A stretch of DNA of 14,489 nt from Solirubrobacteraceae bacterium (GTDB lineage: Bacteria; Actinomycetota; Thermoleophilia; Solirubrobacterales; Solirubrobacteraceae), in contig JAICUS010000088.1 in the NCBI GenBank assembly GCA_025935735.1, positions 1 to 14,489 of the forward strand, read 5' to 3'. The notes under the pieces are model-generated. The model did not search any database. It saw only the letters and a list, made by a program, of their open reading frames with translations, and was not told the origin of the DNA. A program made the translations under genes and the position numbers. Below are positions 1 through 6,884 of this stretch, in pieces; the stretch's first letter is position 1, and each line of letters begins with the position of its first letter.

Positions 1-572
1 ACGCACGACGGGTTCAGGCAGTGCTCGCAGATGCGCGGCAGGAAGAACATGAACGCCTGCTCGTAGGTCAGGCGCACCTCCTCCTGCATGGCCTGCACCC
101 GCGGGTCCAGCGGCACCGACTCCTGCGCGCCCGCGAGCCCCTCGTCCCAGTTCGGGCCCCACTGGACGTCCATCGGCCGGCCGGAGAGCTGCGAGTGCGG
201 GCGGGCCACCGGGTCCAGGTCGCCCAGCGGCGCGTCGACCAGCGTCTCGTAGTCGTAGGTGAACGGCTCGTAGTAGTCGTCGATCTGCGGCAGGTCCGGG
301 TTGGCGAAGATCGTCAGCAGCTTCTTGACCTGGCCGCCGGCCTTGAGCTGCAGCTTGCCGCGCCGGTTGAGGGTCCAGCCGCCGTTCCAGCGCGACTGGT
401 CGGCCCACTGGCGCGGGTAGCCCTGCCCCGGCGCCGTCTCGACGTTGTTGAACCAGACGTACTCGGTGCCCGGGCGGTTCGTCCACACCTGCTTGCAGGT
501 GACCGAGCAGGTGTGGCAGCCGATGCACTTGTCGAGGTTCATCACCATCGCCACCTGCGCGCGCACGTGCAT
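1..572 (-). CDS. narH: Respiratory nitrate reductase beta subunit NarH, N-terminal part (cut by window edge)
   Basis: NarH is the iron-sulfur electron-transfer subunit of the membrane-bound NarGHI nitrate reductase. It passes electrons from the NarI cytochrome b to the NarG active site on the cytoplasmic face. The visible 190 residues start MHVRAQVAMVMNLDKCIGCH. They contain the first ferredoxin-type cysteine set C16, C19, C22 and C26, followed by CKQVWTNRPGTEYVWFNNVE, a run typical of NarH. The start of the second cluster region (C182, C185, C190 in CEHCLNPSC) lies at the window edge. These positions match the E. coli protein almost one for one. The ATG shares one base with the narG stop (TGATG), so the two are translationally coupled. 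About 190 of roughly 480-510 expected residues are present. The remainder, and probably narJ and narI, lie left of position 1. No defect is visible. Confidence 0.97.
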   Translation of the reverse strand, partial: MHVRAQVAMVMNLDKCIGCHTCSVTCKQVWTNRPGTEYVWFNNVETAPGQGYPRQWADQSRWNGGWTLNRRGKLQLKAGGQVKKLLTIFANPDLPQIDDYYEPFTYDYETLVDAPLGDLDPVARPHSQLSGRPMDVQWGPNWDEGLAGAQESVPLDPRVQAMQEEVRLTYEQAFMFFLPRICEHCLNPSC

Positions 573-3500
573 CAGTAGATGACCTCCTGCGAGCGGCGGC
601 GCACGATGGTGACGCTGTCGCGGTTGGAGCCCGTCGGGCCGTAGTAGTTCGCGCTCCAGGAGAGCTGGGCGTAGCCGCCGATCATGTGCGTCGGCTTCAT
701 GGCGATCGTGGTCAGCGCGTTCTCGGTGCCGCCGCGGCGGCCGTCGATCTCCGCGCGCGGCGTGCCGATCTGGCGGTCCTTGGAGTGGTACATCATGCAC
801 ACGCCCTCGGGCAGTCGGTGCGAGACCACCGCGCGGGTGACGACGATGCCGTTGCGGTTGTGCGCCTCCACCCAGTCGTTGTCGCGCACGCCGATCTTCT
901 CCGCGTCCTGCGGGCTCATCCACAGGCCGGATCCGCCCCGGAACAGGGTGAGCATGTGCAGGTTGTCCTGGTACTCGGAGTGGATCGACCACTTCGAGTG
1001 CGGCGTCAGGTACTGCAGGGTGACCTCCGGCACGCCGTCCGCGTTGGGCTGCGGCCCGCCGGCCAGCATCAGCCGGTGGTCGACCGGCGGCCGGTAGGCT
1101 GGCAGCTGCTCGCCCAGCTCGCGCATCCAGGCGTGGTCGAGGTAGAGGTGCATGCGCCCGGACAGCGTGTGCCAGGGCTTGTCGCGCTCGACGTTGATGG
1201 TGAACGCGGCGTACGCGCGGCCCTCCTCGTCGATCCCCGACCACTCCGGCGAGGTGATCACGTGCCGCGGCTGGACCTCGATGTCCTGGAAGGTGATCCG
1301 GGTGTCCTCCGCCACCTCGGCCAGGTCGGCCAGCGGCACGCCGCAGCGCTCCTCGAGCGCCCTGAAGCCCTCGACGGCGAGCCGGCCGTTGGTCACGCCG
1401 GAGAGCGCGAGCATGGCCTCGGAGGCGTCGCGGGCGGTGTGGAGCGACGGGCGCCCGTCGGCCGGGCCGCCGCGCACGCGGCCGTTGTGGGCGCCGAGCC
1501 AGGCGACCTCGCGGTCGGGCTTCCACGTCGCGCTCTTGACGTTGACGCCGACCTGCTCGGCCAGCGGCCCGAGCGCGCCCCACATCTCCCCCACCGCGCC
1601 GTAGTCGCGCTCGACCACGGTGAGGGCGGGCATGGTGAGGCCCGGGATCGGCTCGCACTCGCCGGCCCGCCAGTCGCGCACGTCGGCCAGCGGCTGGCTG
1701 ATCTCCCCGGGCGTGTCGTGCTGCACCGGCAGCGAGACGACGTCGCGGCGCACGCCCAGGTGCTCGGCGGCCAGCTCGGAGAACGCCTCGGCGATGCCCC
1801 GGAACGTGTCCCAGTCGGTCTTCGCCTCCCACGGCGGCGGCACCGCCTGGTTGAACGAGTGCACGAACGGGTGCATGTCGGTCATCGACAGGTCGTGCTT
1901 CTCGTACCAGGTGGCCGCCGGCAGGACGACGTCCGAATACAGGCCGGTGGTGGTCATGCGGAAGTCGACCGTGACCAGCAGGTCGAGCTTGCCGGCGGGG
2001 ATCTCGTCGCGCCAGGCGACCTCGGTCGGGCGCTCCCCCTCCGGCAGCGGCTCCGCGCGCGGTCCGTCGTGGACGGCCCCGAGCAGGTGGCGCATGAAGT
2101 ACTCCTGGCCCTTGCCGGAGGAGCCGAGCAGGTTCGAGCGCCAGACGAAGTACACCCGCGGGAAGTTCTCGGGCGCGCTCGGGTCCTCCACCGCGTAGCG
2201 CAGCCGGCCGGCCTTGAGCTCGTCGACCACGTAGCCCGCGACGTCGTCGCCGCCCGCCTCGGCCACGTCGAGCGGGTTGCGGTTCCACTGCGGGAAGCCG
2301 GGCATCCAGCCGAGCCGCACCGCCTTGGCGTGGGCGTCGATCGCGGTCATGCCCGCGAACGCGCCGGTGCCCAGCGGCGAGGCGAACGTGCCGGGCGTCA
2401 GGCGGTCGTAGCGCCACTGCTCGGTGTGCGTGTAGAACCACGAGGTGCCCTGGGCCTGGCGGGGCGGGCGGCGCCAGTCCAGGCCGAAGGCCAGCATCTG
2501 CCAGCCGGCGAACGTGCGGATCTTCTCCTGGCCGACGTAGTGCGCCCAGCCGCCGCCGTTGATGCCCACGCAGCCGCACAGCAGCAGCAGCGCGATGAAC
2601 GAGCGGTACGTCTCGTCGGAGTGGAACCAGTGGTTGGTCCCCGCGCCCATGCAGATCATCGAGCGCCCGCCGGAGCGCTCGGCGTTGCGGGCGAACTCGC
2701 GCGCCACCTTGACCGCCAGCTTGCGGTCGACGCCGGTGATCGCCTCCTGCCAGGCCGGCGTGTGCGGCTGCGACGCGTCGTCGTAGTCCTCCGGCCACTC
2801 GCCCGGCAGCCCGTCCCGGGCCACGCCGTAGGTGGCGAGCATCAGGTCGAGCACGGTGGTGACCAGGCGGCCGTTGACGCGCATGGCCGGCACGCCGCGG
2901 CGCATGGCCGCGCCGCCGGGCGTCTCGCCGGCGTCGAAGCGCGGGAGCAGCACCTGGACCGGCTCCGCCTCGGCGCGGCCGTGCAGCGTGAGCACCGGGT
3001 CGAGATCGCCCAGGCGCAGGTTCCAGCGGCCCTTGCCCTCCTCGCCGTAGCGGAAGCCCAGGCCGCCGTTCGGGACCGCCGGCTTGCCGCTCACGGCATC
3101 GATGAGGACGGGCTTCCAGTCGGCGTGCTCGGAGGCGTCGCCGATGTCGGAGGCCATCAGGAAGCGGCCGGGCACGTGTGCGCCTTCGCGCTCGTCGAGC
3201 TGCACGAGCAGCGGCAGGTCGGTGAAGCGCTTGCCGTAGTCCTGGAAACGGGCGACCGGCTTCTCGACCCACGTCTCCTTGAGCATCACGTGGCCCATGG
3301 CCATGGCCAGCGCCGCGTCCGCGCCCGGCCGGCAGGGCAGCCAGTCGTCGGCGAACTTCACGTGGTCGGAGTAGTCGGGCGAGACGACGACCACCTTCTG
3401 GCCGCGGTAGCGCGCCTCGACCATGAAGTGCGCGTCGGGCGTGCGGGTGATCGGCAGGTTGGTGCCCCAGACGATCAGATAGCTGGAGTCCCACCAGTCG

Positions 3501-4237
3501 GCCGACTCGGGCACGTCGGTCTGGTCGCCGAACACCTGCGGCGAGGCCGCCGGCAGGTCGGCGTACCAGTCGTAGAACGTCGTCGTGTGGCCGCCGATCA
3601 GCGTCAGGAAGCGGCTGCCGGCGGCGAACGACACGGGCGACATCGCGGGGATCGGCGTGAAGCCGCCGACCCGGTCGGGCCCGTGCGCCTTGATCGTGTG
3701 CACGGTGGCGGCGGCGATCAGCTCGACCGCCTCGTCCCAGTCGGCGCGCACGAAGCCGCCGCGCCCGCGCTCCGATCGGTAGGCGCCGTCGGCCGCCACC
3801 TTGGCGAACGCCGCCACCGGGTCGGGCGACGACGCCTTCGCCGCCCGCCAGGCCTCGAGCAGGCTGCCGCGCACGTACGGGTACTTGAGCCGGACCGGCG
3901 AGTACGTGTACCAGGAGAACGAGGCGCCGCGCGGGCAGCCGCGGGGCTCGTGGTTGGGGCGGTCGGGGTCGGTGCGCGGGTAGTCGACCGCTTGGCTCTC
4001 CCAGGTGATCAGCCCGTCCTTGACGTAGACGTTCCACGAGCACGAGCCGGTGCAGTTGACGCCGTGCGTGGAGCGGACGACCTTGTCGTGGCGCCAGCGG
4101 TCGCGGTAGGCCGACTCCCAGCCGCGGCCCTTGGCGATCAGCATGCTCCAGCCCTCGGCGCTGGCTTCGCCGCGGCGGAAGAACTCGTGCGCCGCCATCA
4201 GCGGCGTATCCGATCGCTTCTGAACCGGCGCCGTCAT
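572..4237 (-). CDS. narG: Respiratory nitrate reductase alpha subunit NarG
   Basis: NarG is the catalytic molybdenum (bis-MGD) subunit that reduces nitrate to nitrite in anaerobic respiration. At 1221 aa it is close to E. coli NarG (1247 aa). The FS0 [4Fe-4S] site is seen as H58, C62, C66 and C101 (H-x3-C-x3-C-x34-C). The Mo-ligand aspartate is D223 in FYDWY, followed by the diagnostic run SPQVFGDQTDVPESADWW. Other NarG blocks include TRTPDAHF, CGCVGINGGGWAHYVGQEK, WRSNLLGSSGKG, SDVVLPAATWYEKHD and, near the end, KPTHMIGGYAQLSW. No Tat signal or membrane segment is seen, as expected for a cytoplasmic-facing enzyme anchored by NarI. The ATG at 4237 is preceded by AGGGG about 6-10 bases upstream. 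The gene overlaps narH by one base. It follows, on the same strand, a 109-aa unknown gene and a two-component system. All key residues are intact, so it should be functional. Confidence 0.98.
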   Translation of the reverse strand: MTAPVQKRSDTPLMAAHEFFRRGEASAEGWSMLIAKGRGWESAYRDRWRHDKVVRSTHGVNCTGSCSWNVYVKDGLITWESQAVDYPRTDPDRPNHEPRGCPRGASFSWYTYSPVRLKYPYVRGSLLEAWRAAKASSPDPVAAFAKVAADGAYRSERGRGGFVRADWDEAVELIAAATVHTIKAHGPDRVGGFTPIPAMSPVSFAAGSRFLTLIGGHTTTFYDWYADLPAASPQVFGDQTDVPESADWWDSSYLIVWGTNLPITRTPDAHFMVEARYRGQKVVVVSPDYSDHVKFADDWLPCRPGADAALAMAMGHVMLKETWVEKPVARFQDYGKRFTDLPLLVQLDEREGAHVPGRFLMASDIGDASEHADWKPVLIDAVSGKPAVPNGGLGFRYGEEGKGRWNLRLGDLDPVLTLHGRAEAEPVQVLLPRFDAGETPGGAAMRRGVPAMRVNGRLVTTVLDLMLATYGVARDGLPGEWPEDYDDASQPHTPAWQEAITGVDRKLAVKVAREFARNAERSGGRSMICMGAGTNHWFHSDETYRSFIALLLLCGCVGINGGGWAHYVGQEKIRTFAGWQMLAFGLDWRRPPRQAQGTSWFYTHTEQWRYDRLTPGTFASPLGTGAFAGMTAIDAHAKAVRLGWMPGFPQWNRNPLDVAEAGGDDVAGYVVDELKAGRLRYAVEDPSAPENFPRVYFVWRSNLLGSSGKGQEYFMRHLLGAVHDGPRAEPLPEGERPTEVAWRDEIPAGKLDLLVTVDFRMTTTGLYSDVVLPAATWYEKHDLSMTDMHPFVHSFNQAVPPPWEAKTDWDTFRGIAEAFSELAAEHLGVRRDVVSLPVQHDTPGEISQPLADVRDWRAGECEPIPGLTMPALTVVERDYGAVGEMWGALGPLAEQVGVNVKSATWKPDREVAWLGAHNGRVRGGPADGRPSLHTARDASEAMLALSGVTNGRLAVEGFRALEERCGVPLADLAEVAEDTRITFQDIEVQPRHVITSPEWSGIDEEGRAYAAFTINVERDKPWHTLSGRMHLYLDHAWMRELGEQLPAYRPPVDHRLMLAGGPQPNADGVPEVTLQYLTPHSKWSIHSEYQDNLHMLTLFRGGSGLWMSPQDAEKIGVRDNDWVEAHNRNGIVVTRAVVSHRLPEGVCMMYHSKDRQIGTPRAEIDGRRGGTENALTTIAMKPTHMIGGYAQLSWSANYYGPTGSNRDSVTIVRRRSQEVIY

Positions 4238-4264
4238 CGCATCCCCTGTCGAGAGCCGCGCCGG

Positions 4265-4293
4265 ACCGTACCACGGCCCGGCGGCTCACGCCT
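4265..4293 (-). promoter_or_regulatory. Predicted narG promoter (extended -10)
   Basis: On the minus strand, TGGTACGGT gives an extended -10 (TGn plus TACGGT, hexamer at 4270-4265) matching the actinobacterial TAnnnT consensus. The expected -35 position, about 17 bases further upstream (4288-4293), has no good hexamer. That is typical of extended -10 or activator-dependent promoters. A start near 4258 would leave a leader of about 20 bases before the narG ATG. The perfect inverted repeat 4295-4320 lies directly upstream, in an activator-like position. This is a prediction from motif spacing only. Confidence 0.4.
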
Positions 4294-4615
4294 CATTTCT
4301 CACCGGGGGCGGTGAGAAATCGCAGCGGGCGGCCAGCCCGCGGGCGGCGCCGGCCGCGGCCTCGGCGTCGTGGAGCGCCGCGGCGAGCCCCGCCAGGGCG
4401 CGGCGCGCGCGGGCGTCGCGGGGGTCGGCGCCGGGATCGACCGCGAGCAGGAGCGCCGCGCCGGCCAGCCGCAGGTCGCCGAGCGCCGACTCGACGCAGC
4501 CCAGAACCGCCGGCACGGCGCGCCGCGCCTCGGGCCCGGCGGCGTGGCGAAGGCCGGCCGCCGCCTCCACGAGGTCGCAGCCGCGGTCATAGAGCTCGTT
4601 CTCGGCATCGCGCAT
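4286..4615 (-). CDS. Small helical protein of unknown function between the sensor kinase and narG
   Basis: This 109-aa frame begins MRDAENELYDRGCDLVEAAA. It is rich in Ala, Leu, Arg, Glu and Asp, with no membrane segment, signal peptide or recognised motif; it looks all-helical and soluble. Cysteines are at residues 13, 40 and 98. The ATG at 4615 was chosen because GGGGAG lies 9-14 bases upstream. In-frame ATGs at 4651 and 4690 would give 121 or 134 aa but lack a comparable ribosome site. It lies 78 bp after the kinase stop and 48 bp before narG, all on the same strand, so it may be in the same transcript. Its 3' end carries the perfect inverted repeat 4295-4320, so the protein ends within a likely regulatory element. 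I do not recognise the family. It is probably a real gene from its codon pattern and context, but a fortuitous GC-rich frame is possible. Confidence 0.6.
   Translation of the reverse strand: MRDAENELYDRGCDLVEAAAGLRHAAGPEARRAVPAVLGCVESALGDLRLAGAALLLAVDPGADPRDARARRALAGLAAALHDAEAAAGAARGLAARCDFSPPPVRNEA
4295..4320. promoter_or_regulatory. Perfect 11-bp inverted repeat, candidate operator for narG
   Basis: The arms ATTTCTCACCG (4295-4305) and CGGTGAGAAAT (4310-4320) are exactly complementary around a four-base GGGG spacer. It is AT-richer than nearly everything around it. It lies inside the last codons of the 109-aa gene and about 50 bp upstream of a predicted narG start point. The sequence is not an FNR/Crp box (TTGAT-N4-ATCAA) or a recognisable NarL heptamer pair. 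No T-run follows on either strand, so a regulator-binding site is more likely than a terminator. A dual role in the RNA cannot be excluded. The regulator is unknown. Confidence 0.55.
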
Positions 4616-4693
4616 CCCGCGAGGCTCCCCGGCGCTCGCGGGCTCCGCCATCGGGTCGTGCCCGCAGACCGGGGCGGTGCGAACCCCCACGTT

Positions 4694-5683
4694 TCAGGCG
4701 ATGCGGTCGCCGGACGGCAGGTGGCGGGCTGGGATGGCCAGGCGCACCTCGGTGCCCTCGCCCGGCGCGCTCTCGATCGTCAGGCTCGCGCCGATCAGCA
4801 TCGCGCGCTCGCGCATCCCCCGGATGCCGTTGGTGGCCACGTGCTCGGCGGCCAGCCCGCGGCCGTCGTCGCGCACGGTCAGCACGATGCCGTCCTCGCC
4901 GGCCCGCAGGTCGAGCGTCGCGTGCTCCGCCTGCGCGTGGCGCACGACGTTGGTCAGCGCCTCCTGGGCGACGCGGTAGATGACGAGCTCCTCCTCCTTG
5001 GAGAGCTCCAGGCCGGTCTGCAAGCGCCGCTCGATCGGGACCCGCGCGTGCTCGGCGAAGGCCGTGGCCAGCGCGGCCAGCGCGCTCTGCAGGCCGAGCT
5101 CGTCCAGCGCCTCGGGCCGCAGGCGGCGGGCGATGCGGCGCACCTCCTGAGTGCCGTGGCGCGCGGTCTCGCGCAGCTCCTCCAGCTGCGGGCGCAGGTC
5201 GTCCGGGATGACCGCCGCGAGCGCCTCGACCTGCAGCATCGCCCCGGTCAGCGTCTGGCCGACCTCGTCGTGCAGCTCGCGGGCGATCCGCCGGCGCTCG
5301 GACTCCTGCAGCCGCAGCGCCTGGCGCCCGCTCTCGCGGCGCTCGAACTCCAGCCGGTCGAGCATCTCGTTGAACGCGGTGGCCAGCGCGGCCAGCGCGG
5401 GGTCGCCGGGCACCCGCGCGCGGGCGCCCGGGGAGAGCGGGTCGTGGCGGCGCATGGCCGCCGCCAGCTCGTCCAGCGGGCGGAACACCGGCCGCAGCAG
5501 CGCGTAGCTGACCCCGGTCAGCGCGACCAGGCCGGCCGCCAGCACGGCCAGCTGGCCGGTGGTCACCGGGACCGACACCTGGACCGGCGCCAGGACGAGC
5601 CCGAAGAAGGCGAGCGCGAGCACGGCCGCGTTGGCCGCGAACACCCGCCAGAACAGCGGAACGGTGGAGAGGCGCGCGCGCAT
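4694..5683 (-). CDS. Two-component sensor histidine kinase, NarX/UhpB-like (HisKA_3) class
   Basis: This membrane kinase of 329 aa is predicted to autophosphorylate on His and pass phosphate to the adjacent regulator. The order is TM1 (about residues 11-33), a loop of only about 10 residues, TM2 (about 43-63), a HAMP-like linker (about 64-116), then a HisKA_3 dimerisation domain with ESERRRIARELHDEVGQTL (phosphoacceptor H138). The ATPase domain shows the N box VAQEALTNVVRHA (N245), G1 VRDDGRGL (D272) and the G2-like GIRGMRERAMLIGASL. The loop is far too short for the periplasmic nitrate-binding P-box domain of NarX/NarQ, so any signal must be membrane-borne or intracellular. The ATG at 5683 has GGGAAG 8 bases upstream. 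A GTG at 5719 overlapping the regulator stop would add 12 residues but lacks a good ribosome site. It starts 32 bp after the regulator stop. Confidence 0.92.
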   Translation of the reverse strand: MRARLSTVPLFWRVFAANAAVLALAFFGLVLAPVQVSVPVTTGQLAVLAAGLVALTGVSYALLRPVFRPLDELAAAMRRHDPLSPGARARVPGDPALAALATAFNEMLDRLEFERRESGRQALRLQESERRRIARELHDEVGQTLTGAMLQVEALAAVIPDDLRPQLEELRETARHGTQEVRRIARRLRPEALDELGLQSALAALATAFAEHARVPIERRLQTGLELSKEEELVIYRVAQEALTNVVRHAQAEHATLDLRAGEDGIVLTVRDDGRGLAAEHVATNGIRGMRERAMLIGASLTIESAPGEGTEVRLAIPARHLPSGDRIA

Positions 5684-5715
5684 GAGCGCAGCTTCCCAGG
5701 GCCGCGCGACTATGG

Positions 5716-6282
5716 TCACGCAGTGCCGTGGGCGAGCCGCGCGAGCATCCCGCGCACGCGGCCCTCGAGCTCGTGCGGCTCGAGGTTCAGCCGCGCGGCC
5801 ACCTCGGGGCGCGGCGTGGCCCGCAGCAGCAGCTCGAGCACCGCCCGGTCGTTCGGGTCGACCGCGTCGGCCGCCGCCGCGGCGACCTCGGGGACCGGCG
5901 GGGGCAGGCGCGTGCCGCCCTGGGCGGCCGCCTCGATCGCCGAGAACAGCTCGACCGCGGGAGCGGCCTTGTGGACCATGGCGTCGACCCCGGCCAGCAG
6001 CGCCGGCACGGTGAGCGCGCCGTCGACATAGGCCGAGTAGAGCACGACGGCCGGCGCCGGCGTGTCGCCCTTGATCCGGCGGCAGAGCTCGAGGCCGTTG
6101 ACCCCGGGCAGCTCGTAGTCGAGGACGACGACGTCCGGGCGCGCGCGGTAGAGCAGCGCGGGGATCAGCTCGCCGTCCGGCACCGCGCCGGCGCACACCA
6201 GCCCGGGCCGCGAGCCGATGGCCACGCTGAGGCCCAGCCGGACGGCCGCGTGGTCGTCCACCACGACGACGCTGGTGGTCAT
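5716..6282 (-). CDS. Response regulator with divergent NarL/LuxR-like output domain
   Basis: This 188-aa protein begins MTTSVVVVDDHAAVRLGLSV. The receiver domain covers about residues 4-122, with the acidic pair D9/D10, the phosphoacceptor D55 in VVVLDYELPG, the switch Ser83 (LYSA) and the conserved K105 (VHKAAP). The C-terminal part (about 142-186) aligns loosely with a LuxR helix-turn-helix, as DRAVLELLLRATPRPEVAAR followed by LNLEPHELEGRVRGMLARL. It lacks the usual LTPRE entry and the T-V-K-x-H recognition-helix residues, so DNA contacts may differ from classical NarL proteins. It is paired with the kinase immediately downstream. The ATG overlaps the stop of the upstream 168-aa gene by 4 bp (ATGA), which implies translational coupling. 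A role in controlling the following narGH genes is inferred from position only. Confidence 0.92.
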   Translation of the reverse strand: MTTSVVVVDDHAAVRLGLSVAIGSRPGLVCAGAVPDGELIPALLYRARPDVVVLDYELPGVNGLELCRRIKGDTPAPAVVLYSAYVDGALTVPALLAGVDAMVHKAAPAVELFSAIEAAAQGGTRLPPPVPEVAAAAADAVDPNDRAVLELLLRATPRPEVAARLNLEPHELEGRVRGMLARLAHGTA

Positions 6283-6785
6283 GCCGGCGCCGGCGCGTGT
6301 GGCGCGAGCGCCTCGCCGGCCGCCCGCGCCGCCGCGGCCAGCGCATCCGCGCCCTGGTTGCGGTGCAGCGGGCCGCCGCCGTCGGTGAGCAGCACGCAGG
6401 CGAGCGCGACCCCGCGGGCGTCGACCGGCCCGGGACCCTCCAGCCGGTCGGCCAGCTCGAGCAGCGCCTCGGCGGCATCGACCACGTGCGGCCCGCCGAC
6501 CGGCAGCGGCGGCTGGGCGACCGGCCACGGGGCGCGCTGCGAGGGCGGCGTGCGGGCCAGCGCCACGAACCGGCGCAGCGAGTGGGCGAGCCGGACCCGC
6601 ATGCGGGGTGCGATGAGCCGCCCGGCTCGCAGCGTCAGCGCCGGGCGGCTCTCGGGATCGGCGCCGGCCGCGAGCGCCTCGTCGAGCGTTGCGAACCGCA
6701 GGCGCGCGGACACGCGGGCCGCCAGCGAGGCCCGCGACACCACCAGCCCCACGCCGGGGCGCTCGATCAGCACCGATCCGCTCAT
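6279..6785 (-). CDS. Protein of unknown function, translationally coupled to the response regulator
   Basis: This 168-aa protein begins MSGSVLIERPGVGLVVSRAS. It is soluble, rich in Ala, Arg and Leu, with no signal peptide or membrane helix. Two blocks look structured: an N-terminal part (about 5-80) containing ATLDEALAAGADPESRPALT and LIAPRMRVRLAHSLRRFVAL, and a C-terminal part (about 100-165) containing ARGVALACVLLTDGGGPLHR. A Pro-rich linker (about 80-100) separates them. I recognise no domain. The 4-bp ATGA overlap with the response regulator and the lead position in the block suggest a role connected with the two-component system, such as an accessory or signal-input protein. This is inference. 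The ATG at 6785 has GGGG 5 bases upstream and is the first plausible start after the divergent intergenic region. Confidence 0.75.
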   Translation of the reverse strand: MSGSVLIERPGVGLVVSRASLAARVSARLRFATLDEALAAGADPESRPALTLRAGRLIAPRMRVRLAHSLRRFVALARTPPSQRAPWPVAQPPLPVGGPHVVDAAEALLELADRLEGPGPVDARGVALACVLLTDGGGPLHRNQGADALAAAARAAGEALAPHAPAPA

Positions 6786-6884
6786 CGCACCCCGCACTGT
6801 CGACCCGCGGGCGGCGCCGGCCAACTGGTGCGCGCACCCATATCGGGTGGGCACGCGCACCCATGACCGCGAGAAGATGTCGGC
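6786..6884. promoter_or_regulatory. Divergent intergenic region with repeated GCGC-core motifs
   Basis: This 99-bp gap separates the leftward nar/two-component block from the rightward 188-aa gene, so both promoters should lie here or just inside the genes. The 11-mer CGCGCACCCAT occurs at 6831-6841 and again at 6854-6864, a 23-bp period (about two helical turns). The first copy overlaps the perfect palindrome GGTGCGCGCACC (6827-6838). CACCC (6835-6839) and GGGTG (6845-6849) form a further inverted pair around ATATC. I see no convincing -35/-10 hexamers on either strand. A shared regulator binding site is plausible but unproven. Confidence 0.45.

Noticed and set aside
686..4315. A very long open frame on the plus strand opposite narG (about 1200 codons)
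   Set aside because: It is the mirror of narG in GC-rich DNA, where stop codons are rare. The translation is Val/Arg/His/Gln-rich with no domain, while narG itself matches the known family end to end.
4295..4320. The narG palindrome as an intrinsic terminator of the upstream genes
   Set aside because: No U-tract follows on either strand, and it lies inside coding sequence at an activator-like distance from a promoter.
5684..5719. GTG start of the kinase overlapping the regulator stop (GTGA)
   Set aside because: The overlap is attractive, but there is no ribosome site before it, and the ATG at 5683 has GGGAAG at good spacing. It is kept only as an alternative start.
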